A DNA stretch of 64,000 nucleotides, from contig JARUPY010000387.1 of NCBI GenBank assembly GCA_029817715.1, positions 1,364,001-1,428,000 on the forward strand, written 5' to 3'. Shown here one piece after another: positions 1-9,679 of this stretch. The translations under genes were made by a program, and so were the position numbers. The stretch is from Melastoma dodecandrum. Lineage: Eukaryota; Streptophyta; Magnoliopsida; Myrtales; Melastomataceae. The notes under the pieces were generated by a model. It saw nothing but the letters and a program-made list of their open reading frames with translations, had not been told where the DNA came from and made no database searches. Position 1 is the first letter of the stretch. Each line of letters opens with the position of its first letter.

Positions 1-80
1 AGTAAAATCGGATCACCTCTGAAGCTGTTAATTCATCAAACACTGTTGATTGATACTTTCACGGACAAACTACGCTGCAG

Positions 81-2712
81 AGTCTTTGAAGTACGGTGCT
101 TGCACATCCCCGTGTATGATCGGACTCCGTTCGAAGGTAGTAATCCATTTCTCATCCATACGATTGATTGCTTCTCACCAGACCAAACCGTATGGTTCTT
201 GGAGATTAATACTGTTGCTGAGAATTTGTGCCAGAACTGGTGAAATTTGTCGAGGAGACGGTCAAGGCCGAGAATGCTGGATCGCCGGATAAGCCCATTT
301 ATCTGGTTGGAGATTCATTCGGAGGATGTCTCGCCCTTTCTATCGCTGCTCATAATCCTAACATTGACATGGTCGTGATATTGGCAAATCCAGGTCCGTG
401 ATCATATTCCGCAATACTTATCCCGCCTTTTGAGTTTCCACTTATAATTCGAGTTCTCTGATTCTTCTCCCTTGAAATAACAATTTGCCAGCTACTTCAT
501 TCGGCCGTTCGCAGCTGCAGCCCCTGTTCCCTATTTTAGAAGCCTTGCCGGACGAACTACATTTCACCGTTCCATACCTCCTTAGTTTTGTACTCGGTAT
601 GCAAGATTCTTCTTCATTCTCTGATGTTCAATAAATCGTCATCCAGTTTGATTTCAATCAGCGGTAGCACCACTCTCTGTCGAGACAACATTTTCCCATT
701 TGGTAACTGTTACATAGTTGTTGAAAACTGCAGGCGATCCCTTGAAGATGGCGGCAGTGACCATCAACGAAAGGCTTCCTCCGAGAATACAAGCGGAACA
801 GTTGTCCCGAAATCTCACTTCTCTTCTGCCCCTTCTATCTGTAAGAACCGATAAATAATCTGAGAAGTTAATCGAAAAGATTGCTCATTGTGATTCGTCA
901 TTCCTTTTTCCAGGGCTTAGCCGATATTATCCCTAAGGAGACGCTTCTATGGAAGCTGAAATTGCTCAAATCAGCCGCCCCTTACACCAACTCTCGACTC
1001 CATGCTGTCAGAGCTGAAGTGATCCTCCTTTTTAGGTACATAATGTGGACCAATAGTTGATACTGGCTCTCTCAATATGGACCTTTGACTCTGGACTTGT
1101 GTTTCTCGTCAGTGGAAATGACAACATGCTTCCGAGCGCTGACGAAGCTGATCGATTGATGAAATCCTTAAAGAGCTGTAAAACTCGTCGCTTCGAAGGC
1201 AACGGCCATACTCTGCTGTTGGTAAACTCCGCCAGACTCATTTTCGATAGTAAAATATACATTCCCTAGATGTTTCTGATACATAACCAAAAATTGCAGC
1301 TCTTGAACACGCTTAATTTTTTCAGGAGGATGGCCTTAGTCTATTCACAATCATTAAGGGCACCAACGCTTACCGCCGATCGAGAAAACGAGATTATGTG
1401 TTAGATTTTGTGCCGCCCAGCAGGTCAGAGTTCAACACGGCGTTCAATGAAGTCTTTGGGTAATCCTGCAGAACAATTTCTTCCTATGTCCTTCTGCTAC
1501 ACTCGAACATATAAGAAGTGAACAACAGTTTGTTGATACTTGGCGCTAACTGCAGGCTACTTCGCACGGGAACTAGTTCGGCACTATTCTCAACTTTGGA
1601 CGACGGGACGATCGTGAGAGGTTTGGCTGGAGTTCCTACAGAAGGTCCGGTCTTACTAATCGGTTACCACATGTTACTTGGACTTGAGCTCTTCTCCCTC
1701 GTCGAACATTTCCTCAAAGAGAAGAATATCATAGTGCGTGGTCTAGCTCATCCAATGCTGTTCAGGGAATCATTCGGTTCTGATTTCTCTGTCGTCGACT
1801 GGGCCAGAGTATTCGGCGCGCTCCCCGTGACTGGAAAGAACTTATTCAGACTGCTCTCGACGAAATCACACGTCCTGCTCTATCCAGGCGGCAGTCGTGA
1901 GGCCCTCCATTACAAGGCATGTTAATTTAGAACACCATTCTTGCGATTCCATCAAAAAAACACGTGATGATGCTGTTTTGTTTCGTTCGACAGGGGGAAG
2001 AGTACAAGTTATTTTGGCCTGATCACCCAGAATTCATAAGAATGGCAGCGCGCTTTGGGGCGACCATCGTGCCATTTGGTGCTGTCGGAGAAGATGATTT
2101 AGCAGAAGTAAGATTTTTATTCTCCTAGTCATTAAAATGCTCTGGGGAATCATAGTTGCTCTGTTTACTATATGATCGTTGTCGATTATTCACCTATATC
2201 AAACAATGCAGATGGTTCTCGATTACAACGACTACATGAAGATTCCCTTCCTAAATGACTACATTCGACGGAACAATGCTAAAGCCAATGAAGCAAGGTA
2301 AAGGATTCTTCCTTCACTCATTGACAAACATAATTCGGAAGTAAACCAAAGAGTTTCCCTTGACGTCTTTCACAAATAAAAGTTGCTTCCGTCGATGGGT
2401 TCCATAAACAGAATCGGAGCGGAAGGAGAGGTAGGGAACCAGAACCTGTTTATTCCCTTTCTAGCGCCGAAGGTGCCGGGACGCCTCTACTACCTGTTTG
2501 GCAAGCCGACTCGTTTGAAGGGCCAACAAGAAATGCTGGAGGACAGAGAAAGCGCAAACCGCCTGTACATGCAAATAAAATCCGAGGTTGAAAGCTGCAT
2601 GGCATATCTGCTGAAGAGGCGAGAGGAGGATCCGTACAGAAACATTCTCGACAGGACCTTCTATCGGACGTTACATTCTTCGCTGGATGATATCCCGGCG
2701 TTCGAACCCTAG
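81..2712 (+). CDS. PES: Phytyl ester synthase-type esterase/acyltransferase, 3' part (5' end outside window)
   Basis: This is a plastid esterase/diacylglycerol-acyltransferase-like protein of the PES1/PES2 (ELT) family, which esterifies phytol and fatty acids during chlorophyll breakdown and senescence (family knowledge). Exons read by eye: 81-136, 235-393, 492-596, 734-840, 915-1035, 1113-1221, 1326-1459, 1556-1916, 1994-2107, 2212-2297, 2412-2712 (stop TAG). They join in frame. The N-terminal alpha/beta-hydrolase part shows the nucleophile elbow GDSFGG and the late GNGHTLLL histidine region. The C-terminal LPLAT/DGAT-like half shows GYHMLLGLE, YPGGSREALH and FGATIVPFGAVGEDD. The exon ending at 1916 is followed by GCATGT, so the intron 1917-1993 appears to be GC-AG. 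Bases 1-80 look like the end of an upstream intron; the transit peptide and first exons are not in the window. No in-frame stops or frameshifts were seen, so the gene looks functional. Confidence 0.9.
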
Positions 2713-2785
2713 GAACTTGTCGAATGTTTTATATAATTAGCAGAGAGATATGAAATAGAACATTAAGCTGACATTGTTTCAAAAA

Positions 2786-2791
2786 ATAAAG
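2786..2791 (+). terminator. Candidate polyadenylation signal of the PES-type gene
   Basis: AATAAA lies about 75 bases after the PES stop codon in an AT-rich stretch. This is the right distance for a plant near-upstream element. The only support is the motif and its position. Confidence 0.45.
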
Positions 2792-2911
2792 CGTATTGCC
2801 ATGTACTTTATTCAATTAAATTTCCTCTCTCTGTGAGCAAACAAAACATATAGCAAAGAATAAGTCACGATTAATATCGAAACAAATAACATAAGCTTAT
2901 TTCCTGTTCAA

Positions 2912-3132
2912 AGTAACAAATTTCGACGTTGCACAAGGAAGGAAGCACCATGGCGAGGTTGACGTTTCGACGTAGCTCGGGGAGATTTACACTGGTCTAG
3001 TACTAATTTCGAAAAGGCAAGGAAGGTTGGCTTTCCTCAACACCATGCAAAACTTGAATATCATGGTCGTAGACCTCCGTTTTCCGTAATGGTAACCGCT
3101 GCCGCCGTAATGGCGTTGTCCGCGTTGGCCAT
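2912..3132 (-). pseudogene. Decayed DIR1-like lipid transfer protein copy
   Basis: On the minus strand an ATG at 3132 begins MANADNAITAAA, resembling the signal-peptide start of the intact LTP genes at 21-26 kb. The middle is lost. The rest reads VLRKANLPCLF in one frame, then after a frameshift VNLAMVLPSLC, matching VLKRANLPCLC and INLAMGLPSKC of the intact copies. Most cysteines of the eight-cysteine motif are missing and there is an in-frame stop, so it cannot make an LTP. The flank to about 3250 resembles the promoter of the intact copies in degraded form. It marks an outlying member of the LTP cluster, now separated from it by two retrotransposons. Confidence 0.75.
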
Positions 3133-3317
3133 TGTTTGTTCATTTCCTTTATAATTCTGCGACCATGATTTTGCTTAAGACACAGTATAAATTGCAGTAG
3201 GAGTAGGGTGTGTTTAAAGAGGGGAGGTTAGATGAAAGGACCGCATGATTCGGAGCATAGGTTTTCCCTTTCATGTAACATCTCACTCAACCTTCTCAGT
3301 CATCCATCACCCCTCTT
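3133..3317. other. Short intergenic stretch up to the copia insertion
   Basis: No gene is seen. It contains a degraded counterpart of the LTP promoter region (a TTTAAAGAGGGGAGG block compared with TTTTATAGGGGGAGT in the intact copies). It ends at CTCTT, the imperfect target-site copy of the copia element. Confidence 0.4.
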
Positions 3318-3651
3318 TGTTGGACTGTTGATGATGTTCTTATCAAGCCCACAGCCCATCAGTGCAAGCCACAGCCACGAGCCATAAGCGAGCTTAGCCC
3401 AGCAGACGAGAACAAGGATAATTGAGTAATTTAACAAAAGATCCGTTGCATTGCTGGTTATAATGTCAGACGCGGTGGTGTGTGCGCTGTGTCGTGGGTT
3501 TTTCAACAGAAAGAAAAAAAACAGAATTGATTCTTCTTCTTCCTCCTCTCTTCTTCTTCTAGCTCTCTTCTTTGGTTTTCTGGGTTCTTCTTCCGAAAAC
3601 CTCAACCTTACCCTTCAGTTCATTGCTGTCTGCCCTTTTTATTTCCCTTCA
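3318..3651 (+). repeat. 5' LTR of copia element 1
   Basis: This is a 334-bp long terminal repeat with TG..CA ends and a pyrimidine-rich TTCTTC/TCCTCC tract near 3530-3560. It is identical to 8414-8746 apart from a one-base homopolymer difference. Confidence 0.95.
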
Positions 3652-3663
3652 TGGTATCAGAGC
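3652..3663 (+). promoter_or_regulatory. Primer binding site (initiator Met-tRNA)
   Basis: TGGTATCAGAGC lies immediately after the LTR. It is the usual copia minus-strand primer site, complementary to the 3' end of plant initiator methionine tRNA. Confidence 0.9.
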
Positions 3664-3724
3664 CTCTTTAGGCTTGACGCCAAACTCATCTCCTCGCGGA
3701 GTTCTCTAACAAACAACAGCTTCA

Positions 3725-6700
3725 ATGGCAGAGCAACCCTCAAACCCAGGAACACCGTTCTTCCCGTCTGGACAAACCTTTGGGTCAGGGGTAGCTTCTC
3801 AGGCCATGGCTTCAGGAAGCTTGCATAGTCAAATCCCAGCAGGGGTGTTTGCTGCCCTGATAAAACTGGACGAGGGCAACTATGTCTTGTGGAAGGGTCA
3901 GATCATCGCGGCCATCACTGCATCTGGGTTTGAGGACTTCGTTTTCGGCAGTAGCTCTCCACCAGCTCAGTTTCTAGACGATGATGGACTAATTCTCAAC
4001 CCAGACTACAAGCAGTGGCACCGGACAGATAAGGCGGTTATGAGCCTACTATTTTCCTCTCTTACAGCTGAACCTTTGAGCCAGGTCGTCTGCTGCAAGC
4101 GCTCCAGCGAAGTGTGGGAAATTTTACGGAATCGGTATGAATTAGTCTCTCCCTCTCGAATTCTTAATCTCCGTCTCCAAATGCAGCAACTCCGGAAGGG
4201 TGGTCGCACTATGCAGCAATATTTAAGCTGTCTGAAGTCGTTGTCGGATCAATTAAGTGCAGTTGGAGAGGCTGTGAGTTACAGGGATTATTTGTGGTAC
4301 ATGATGGAGGGCTTACCGGCTGAGTATGATGCTGTAGTAACGGCCATCTACAGCAGGACCGATCAGCCACAGCTAGAGGAAGTACACAACCTCCTGTTGA
4401 ACTTTGATATGCGGCTGGAACGGCGCTATGTGTCCGATGGTACATTGCCTCAGGTAAATCTCTCTGAGCTTCGTCCCCCTGTTGCGAGACCTCATGCTGG
4501 TTCCCTTTCTTCCCATACCAACTCTGTTAACCATCTCTCTTCCCTACCTAGACCACCCAGTAGACCTCACTGGCAACCCCAGAGACCAGTCTCGTCTCAC
4601 TCTGGTCTTCTGGGTAAGCCTCCATCTCGACCTTACACCTATGATAACCCACAGTGGAGTACTCGTCCTCCTCAGTGGGGAAACAGACCACCATCCTTCA
4701 AACCAAAACCCCGATGCCAAATTTGCTTCAAAATCGGCCATACCGCATTAACTTGTTACTACAGAGCCCACCAAGTCACCTCCCCTCCCTTCACTTTAGA
4801 TCAACCAAGTTTTAGTTCCCAGCCTCAAGCCCATCTGACAAACGTTTCCTCCTTCCCAGCCCACTCTCCCCTATACCCCCCCTCTCCGCTCTCTGCTCCA
4901 TCCATCCCCTCCTGTGTTACTGGGTCAGATGCTTGGCTCATGGATACAGGGGCGACACATCATGTTACCCCATCTACTTCTGACCTTCAAAACATCACAC
5001 CTTACACAGGTAACGCCTCTATCCTTGTTGGCAATGGTGCAAATGTAAATATCTTAAACACAGGAACAGGATGTCTGAATTCTTCCTCTGGCTTACTTCG
5101 TTTACTCAACGTTCTTCAAACTCCTTCTTTATCCTGGAAAATTATTAGTGTCTCAAGGCTGTGCCATGACAATCATGTTAGCATTGAGTTTACTGCAGAT
5201 TCTTTCTTCATCAAGGATAAAATCACTGGTTCTGTTCTTCTTCAGGGACCAATGCTTCAGGGTCTCTACAATCTTCCATCACGTCTTCCACCACTCCACA
5301 CTCCTCCGACACCTCTCAGCACTAGTACAGCCTCCCTTGCTCCAACCGTCTCCACATCCACTGCAGTCCGGCATCCCATATCCGTCATGGCGGTTTCCAA
5401 ATCTCGCAGTTCCCAGTCATCTGCTGTTTCTTCTGTCATTTGGCACTCCAGGTTAGGACATCCTTGTCCTGCCATCCTGTCTCGAATCCTCAACCAGTGT
5501 ACAGACATAGACATCTCTGATTTGCCACGGCTTTGTCATGCGTGTGCAACTAGCAAGCACCATCGTTTGTCTTTTCCTCTTTCGTCTTCTCATGCTGTCA
5601 AACCCTTTCAACTTGTTCATACTGATCTTTGGGGTCCTTCCCCTGTCCCGTCTATCACTGGTGCTCGGTTTTTCATGTTATTAATCGACGATGCTACTCG
5701 ATTTACATGGGTCTATTTTCTCAATGACAAATCACAAGCTTTACCTGCATTCAAACAATTTGCTGCAATGGTTCAAACTCACTTTCAGGCTTCTATTTCC
5801 ACTGTCCGCTCTGACTGGGGAGGCGAGTTTCGCTCTCTTCATTCCTATCTTCTTCAGCTGGGTATTAGCCATCAACTCTCTTGTCCCTATACACCACAGC
5901 AAAACGGTCGAGTTGAGCGCAAAAATCGTCACGTCGTAGAGATGGGTCTCACTCTATTAACTCATTCAGGTGTTCCCCTTTCGTTTTGGCCTTACGCGTT
6001 TCATGCAGCAGTGACTTTAATCAATTTACTGCCAACCAAAACTCTTCACTTCTTGTCTCCTCAAGAGTCTCTTACTGCATCTAAACCAGATTATTTCTCC
6101 CTTCGGGTATTTGGATGTGCCTGCTTTCCTTTACTTCGGCCATACAATTCACATAAGTTGGAACCACGCTCAGTTCAGTGTGTCTTCCTAGGTCAGAGCG
6201 CTTCACATAAGGGGTATATCTGCTATGACAACCACTCGGGTAAGGTCTATGTCTCTCGAGATGTTCTGTTTGATGAAACCTGTTTTCCTTTTCGCACTTG
6301 TTCCACCTCAGCTTCTACGTCTCATTCCCTATCTACCTCACCTTGTCTCCCTGTCATAATTCATTCTGTTCCCTCTCCCATTTCTCCTATTCCCCCTTTA
6401 GCTACTTCTCCCTCTCGAAATATAGTTTCTTCTCCTCCTCCTTCCTCTATTTCTGATTTCAGTTCGTCTAAGTCCTGTGAACAAGGTATTCCACTTGCCC
6501 CATTGCCACCAACTGATCTTGGAGTTACACCTGTTCCCTCTGTTTTTCCTGCCGACAATCTTCACCCGATGGTTACCAGATCCAAAGCAGGTATCTTTAA
6601 ACCCAAATTATTCCACATTCATTCTCCCTCACCCTTACCTACTGAACCAGCTTCTGTACATGAGGCTCTCGCTTCACCTATCTGGAGGGCGGCCATGAGA

Positions 6701-8521
6701 GATGAGTTTGAGGCCTTGATACGTAATGACACTTGGCAGCTCGTTCCAGCAGCACAAAGCCAACGGGTCGTCGGCTGTAAGTGGGTGTTTCGCGTTAAGC
6801 TGACCTCTTCTGGATCTTTTGAACGCTGCAAAGCGAGGTTAGTTGCCAAAGGCTTCCATCAATCTCCAGGCATAGATTACACCGAAACATTCAGTCCGGT
6901 GGTGAAACATCAATCTATTCGAGTTGTTCTCTGCCTTGCTGTTACTTCTGGTTGGCCTCTGCGCCAGCTCGATGTCCACAACGCTTTCCTAAACGGCGAC
7001 CTTCAGGAAACAGTTTTCATGAAGCAACCACCTGGGTTCGAAGATCCCATTCATCCCACACATGTTTGTTTCTTAAAGAAGGCCCTATATGGCTTAAAGC
7101 AGAGTCCCCGTGCCTGGTACGTGAAGCTGAGCAACTGTTTAGGCAATCTGGGTTTTGTCAATTCTCAGGCGGATGCATCCTTGTTCCACCAGCACACTTC
7201 CGCTGGAGTTATTATTGTTCTGGTTTACGTGGACGATATTGTCGTGACTGGATCTAACGTCGCCGGCATTTCTGAGCTGTTGCGGCATCTTAATGAGGCT
7301 TTTGCTCTTAAGGATTTGGGTGACTTGTCTTATTTCCTTGGTCTCCAGGTCACCCGTACTGAGAACAGCCTCCATTTATGTCAAGAGAAGTATATCAGGG
7401 AATTACTTGTCAAGGCCGAGTTAGCAGATAGTCGTCCTGTTCCTACACCCATGTCCACAACTGCTACTCTGTCTCGATATGATGGTGAACCTCTCTCTGA
7501 TCCATCCCTCTATCGAAGTCTAGTTGGGGCTCTTCAGTACTGCACTATTACTCGACCTGATATTTGTTATGCAGTCAATAAGGTGTGTCAGTTTCTGCAC
7601 TGTCCTACTACTACACATTTCCAGGCAGTTAAACGGATTCTTCGCTATCTTCGAGGCACGCCTACATGTGGCATTCTCATCACAGCAGCTGCGGAGTCTA
7701 GCATTTCTTGTTTTACGGATGCCGACTGGGCAAGTTGCCCTGACGATCGGAAAAGCACCAGCGGATACTGCACTTTTCTGGGTCCTAATCTTGTTTCTTG
7801 GGTATCTCACAAACAGAAGGTTGTGTCACGTTCAAGTACGGAGGCCGAATTTCGGGCATTAGCTGATGGTGTTGCAGAAGTGATGTGGGTGCAGAACTTG
7901 GTGTTAGAACTGCAAGGTATGGCGTTGAAGGGTACGAAGGACTGCACCAGTTCCTCTATCGTTCCAATTCTTTATTGTGATAACCTTAGCACAGTACAAA
8001 TTGCTTCGAATCCGGTTCTCCATGCTCGTACTAAACACGTGGAGATTGATTTCCAGTTTGTTCGGGAGAAGGTTATTTCAGGGCAACTTCAGATTCTTCA
8101 CGTGAATTCAAAGGATCAGTTAGCAGACCCGCTAACCAAAGTTCTTGCAGTGCAGCATTTTCTGAGCTTTCGACCAAAGCTGACGGTGGTAACTAAGTTC
8201 AACACTCCAGTAAGAGTTGATTTAGACGAAACACTGGGAAATACAAAAGGCGATGGGGTCGAAAATGAAGGTGGGGAACATGACGATGGAGACTCTGTTT
8301 CTTCTGAGATTCGACAAAAGGGACAGAAAGGACCAGGCGATGAAGAAGCTTGGTCCACGGGGAAGTGTTGGACTGAGGATAGGTCAGGAGAAGAGGCTTG
8401 GTCCACGGGGAAGTGTTGGACTGTTGATGATGTTCTTATCAAGCCCACAGCCCATCAGTGCAAGCCACAGCCACGAGCCATAAGCGAGCTTAGCCCAGCA
8501 GACGAGAACAAGGATAATTGA
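3725..8521 (+). CDS. Copia gag-pol polyprotein, full length
   Basis: This is a single 1598-residue frame without stops. Gag occupies roughly residues 1-400, with a CCHC zinc knuckle (C-Q-I-C, G-H, C) near 330-343. The protease active site DTGAT is near residue 406. Integrase follows with an HHCC zinc domain starting WHSRLGH near 572, and the DDE residues in HTDLWGP, RSDWGGEF and the NGRVERKNR block. Reverse transcriptase begins around residue 1010 and carries YVDD near 1168. RNase H has FTDADWAS near 1330, SRSSTEAEF, and ends ADPLTK. The C-terminal tail of about 110 residues after RNase H is acidic and repetitive (EEAWSTGKCWT occurs twice). Its last 35 codons lie inside the 3' LTR. The start ATG at 3725 is 61 bases after the primer site. 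Confidence 0.95.
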   Translation: MAEQPSNPGTPFFPSGQTFGSGVASQAMASGSLHSQIPAGVFAALIKLDEGNYVLWKGQIIAAITASGFEDFVFGSSSPPAQFLDDDGLILNPDYKQWHRTDKAVMSLLFSSLTAEPLSQVVCCKRSSEVWEILRNRYELVSPSRILNLRLQMQQLRKGGRTMQQYLSCLKSLSDQLSAVGEAVSYRDYLWYMMEGLPAEYDAVVTAIYSRTDQPQLEEVHNLLLNFDMRLERRYVSDGTLPQVNLSELRPPVARPHAGSLSSHTNSVNHLSSLPRPPSRPHWQPQRPVSSHSGLLGKPPSRPYTYDNPQWSTRPPQWGNRPPSFKPKPRCQICFKIGHTALTCYYRAHQVTSPPFTLDQPSFSSQPQAHLTNVSSFPAHSPLYPPSPLSAPSIPSCVTGSDAWLMDTGATHHVTPSTSDLQNITPYTGNASILVGNGANVNILNTGTGCLNSSSGLLRLLNVLQTPSLSWKIISVSRLCHDNHVSIEFTADSFFIKDKITGSVLLQGPMLQGLYNLPSRLPPLHTPPTPLSTSTASLAPTVSTSTAVRHPISVMAVSKSRSSQSSAVSSVIWHSRLGHPCPAILSRILNQCTDIDISDLPRLCHACATSKHHRLSFPLSSSHAVKPFQLVHTDLWGPSPVPSITGARFFMLLIDDATRFTWVYFLNDKSQALPAFKQFAAMVQTHFQASISTVRSDWGGEFRSLHSYLLQLGISHQLSCPYTPQQNGRVERKNRHVVEMGLTLLTHSGVPLSFWPYAFHAAVTLINLLPTKTLHFLSPQESLTASKPDYFSLRVFGCACFPLLRPYNSHKLEPRSVQCVFLGQSASHKGYICYDNHSGKVYVSRDVLFDETCFPFRTCSTSASTSHSLSTSPCLPVIIHSVPSPISPIPPLATSPSRNIVSSPPPSSISDFSSSKSCEQGIPLAPLPPTDLGVTPVPSVFPADNLHPMVTRSKAGIFKPKLFHIHSPSPLPTEPASVHEALASPIWRAAMRDEFEALIRNDTWQLVPAAQSQRVVGCKWVFRVKLTSSGSFERCKARLVAKGFHQSPGIDYTETFSPVVKHQSIRVVLCLAVTSGWPLRQLDVHNAFLNGDLQETVFMKQPPGFEDPIHPTHVCFLKKALYGLKQSPRAWYVKLSNCLGNLGFVNSQADASLFHQHTSAGVIIVLVYVDDIVVTGSNVAGISELLRHLNEAFALKDLGDLSYFLGLQVTRTENSLHLCQEKYIRELLVKAELADSRPVPTPMSTTATLSRYDGEPLSDPSLYRSLVGALQYCTITRPDICYAVNKVCQFLHCPTTTHFQAVKRILRYLRGTPTCGILITAAAESSISCFTDADWASCPDDRKSTSGYCTFLGPNLVSWVSHKQKVVSRSSTEAEFRALADGVAEVMWVQNLVLELQGMALKGTKDCTSSSIVPILYCDNLSTVQIASNPVLHARTKHVEIDFQFVREKVISGQLQILHVNSKDQLADPLTKVLAVQHFLSFRPKLTVVTKFNTPVRVDLDETLGNTKGDGVENEGGEHDDGDSVSSEIRQKGQKGPGDEEAWSTGKCWTEDRSGEEAWSTGKCWTVDDVLIKPTAHQCKPQPRAISELSPADENKDN
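8348..8422 (+). repeat. 48-bp tandem duplication spanning the PPT/3' LTR junction
   Basis: A 27-base block occurs at 8348-8374 and again at 8396-8422, 48 bases apart and in frame. The second copy contains the real polypurine tract (ACGGGGAAG, 8405-8413) and the first nine bases of the 3' LTR. The first copy is therefore a decoy PPT plus LTR start inside the coding frame. Confidence 0.85.
8405..8413 (+). promoter_or_regulatory. Polypurine tract of copia element 1
   Basis: ACGGGGAAG directly abuts the 3' LTR. This is the position of the plus-strand primer in LTR retrotransposons. Confidence 0.75.
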
Positions 8522-8746
8522 GTAATTTAACAAAAGATCCGTTGCATTGCTGGTTATAATGTCAGACGCGGTGGTGTGTGCGCTGTGTCGTGGGTTTTTC
8601 AACAGAAAGAAAAAAACAGAATTGATTCTTCTTCTTCCTCCTCTCTTCTTCTTCTAGCTCTCTTCTTTGGTTTTCTGGGTTCTTCTTCCGAAAACCTCAA
8701 CCTTACCCTTCAGTTCATTGCTGTCTGCCCTTTTTATTTCCCTTCA
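8414..8746 (+). repeat. 3' LTR of copia element 1
   Basis: This is a 333-bp direct repeat of 3318-3651. The polyprotein stop codon (8519-8521) lies within it. Confidence 0.95.
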
Positions 8747-9061
8747 CTCTCTGATTGTGCATCTAAACAAGGCTTGACAAGTATATTCAATTTCAGGTGG
8801 GCTTGACTCGCTTGACATACCTAGTCAATTTTTGATCCGAGTGGTCGACGGCCGTGACCAGCAACAAGATCATTCCACCTTTTTCTGTCAACATGTTTTG
8901 ATTTATCACCTATGTTTATGTGTCCTAGGTTTTATCATTCAATCATTGCCGGCTCCAAAACAATCTTTGTTTAAAGTTTGTCTCTCTTTTGATTTCATTT
9001 CTACGTTATGATTAGGGGTAACATCATCGATATATAATTTAAAAATCAAGCCTTACGAGGA
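8747..9061. other. Intergenic sequence, no gene seen
   Basis: This is AT-rich DNA between two retrotransposons. No open frame, RNA gene or recognisable element was seen. Confidence 0.5.
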
Positions 9062-9171
9062 GGTTCTTTGGAGCATAGGAAATGTCGTCGAGTGAGTCAA
9101 ATTATGGTTCTTTGGAGCATAGGAAATGTCGTCGAGTGAGTCAAATTATGGTTCTTTGGAGCATAGGAAAT
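9062..9171 (+). repeat. 44-bp tandem repeat, 2.5 copies, interrupted by the Athila insertion
   Basis: Units begin GGTTCTTTGGAGCATAGG at 9062, 9106 and 9150, exactly 44 bases apart. The third copy stops after GAAAT at 9171, where the Athila 5' LTR starts. Its remainder (CTCGTCGAGTGAGTCAAATT) resumes directly after the element's 3' target duplication at 20459. Confidence 0.9.
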
Positions 9172-9377
9172 TGATAACTCTAGTAAAATAGAGTTATATT
9201 ATCACATTTAGGCTTAATTCTAGTAGTTTCGAGAATTTCAATTGTTATTGTTTGCCAATTGAGCTTAAATTGTCATTCATCACGTTTGCTTTGTGATCGT
9301 AGGAAGTAAATGAAGGCATGACGGAAAACAAAGCAAAAGGGTGAAGGATGAAGAGGAATAGAAGGCGGAGGACACGG

Positions 9378-9619
9378 TGCAGCTGCAACCAATCTTCTTG
9401 CAGCTGCACAAGTGAAGCAGAAGGATGACAGAGAGGCTCGTGCAGCTGCAACTCCAAGCTCGTGCAGCTGCACGACGAGAGGAGGAATTGAGCAAGGACA
9501 TCAGACTGGTCGGTGCAGCTGCAACGCCAGTCCCTTGCAGCTGCACGAGTGCGACAGGGCAGATAGGAAGAGAGTTCAGAGAGGTCGTTGCAGCTGCAAC
9601 GAATTCTCTTGCAGCTGCA
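9378..9619. repeat. Four pairs of the palindrome TGCAGCTGCA in the 5' LTR
   Basis: Perfect 10-bp palindromes start at 9378/9399, 9441/9463, 9514/9536 and 9589/9610. Within-pair spacing is 21, 22, 22 and 21 bp; pair-to-pair spacing is 63, 73 and 75 bp. The first member of a pair tends to be followed by AAC, the second by CACGA or CACAA. Each contains the E-box CAGCTG. The array lies 50-300 bp upstream of the TATA box, where an enhancer would sit. Its function is unknown. Confidence 0.9.
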
Positions 9620-9671
9620 CGACGTAATATTGCCCGAAAATTAGATTTTATTTTTCTAGATTTGTTTTAGG

Positions 9672-9679
9672 TATAAATA
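9672..9679 (+). promoter_or_regulatory. TATA box of the Athila LTR
   Basis: TATAAATA occurs inside the LTR downstream of the palindrome array, followed within about 30 bases by the likely transcription start. The identical motif is in the 3' LTR near 19588. Confidence 0.7.

Larger units (their letters stand above)
3318..8746 (+). mobile_element. Intact Ty1-copia LTR retrotransposon
   Basis: The element has LTRs 3318-3651 and 8414-8746, each starting TGTTGG and ending TTCA. An initiator-Met-tRNA primer site directly follows the 5' LTR, one uninterrupted polyprotein frame spans the interior, and a purine tract precedes the 3' LTR. By eye the LTRs differ only by one A in a poly-A run (8 versus 7), so the insertion is very recent. 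Flanks are CTCTT (3313-3317) and CTCTC (8747-8751), a 4-of-5 target duplication. Domain order PR-INT-RT-RH is diagnostic of Ty1/copia; the N-terminal gag type suggests an Ale/Retrofit-like lineage, which is an inference. It looks able to transpose. Confidence 0.95.

Noticed and set aside
9412..9670. Open frames through the palindrome arrays (Ala/Ala/Cys/Ser-rich translations on both strands, also near 16129-16608 and 19327-19560)
   Set aside because: They are by-products of the TGCAGCTGCA repeats, which lack stops in most frames; composition is low-complexity and strand-symmetric.
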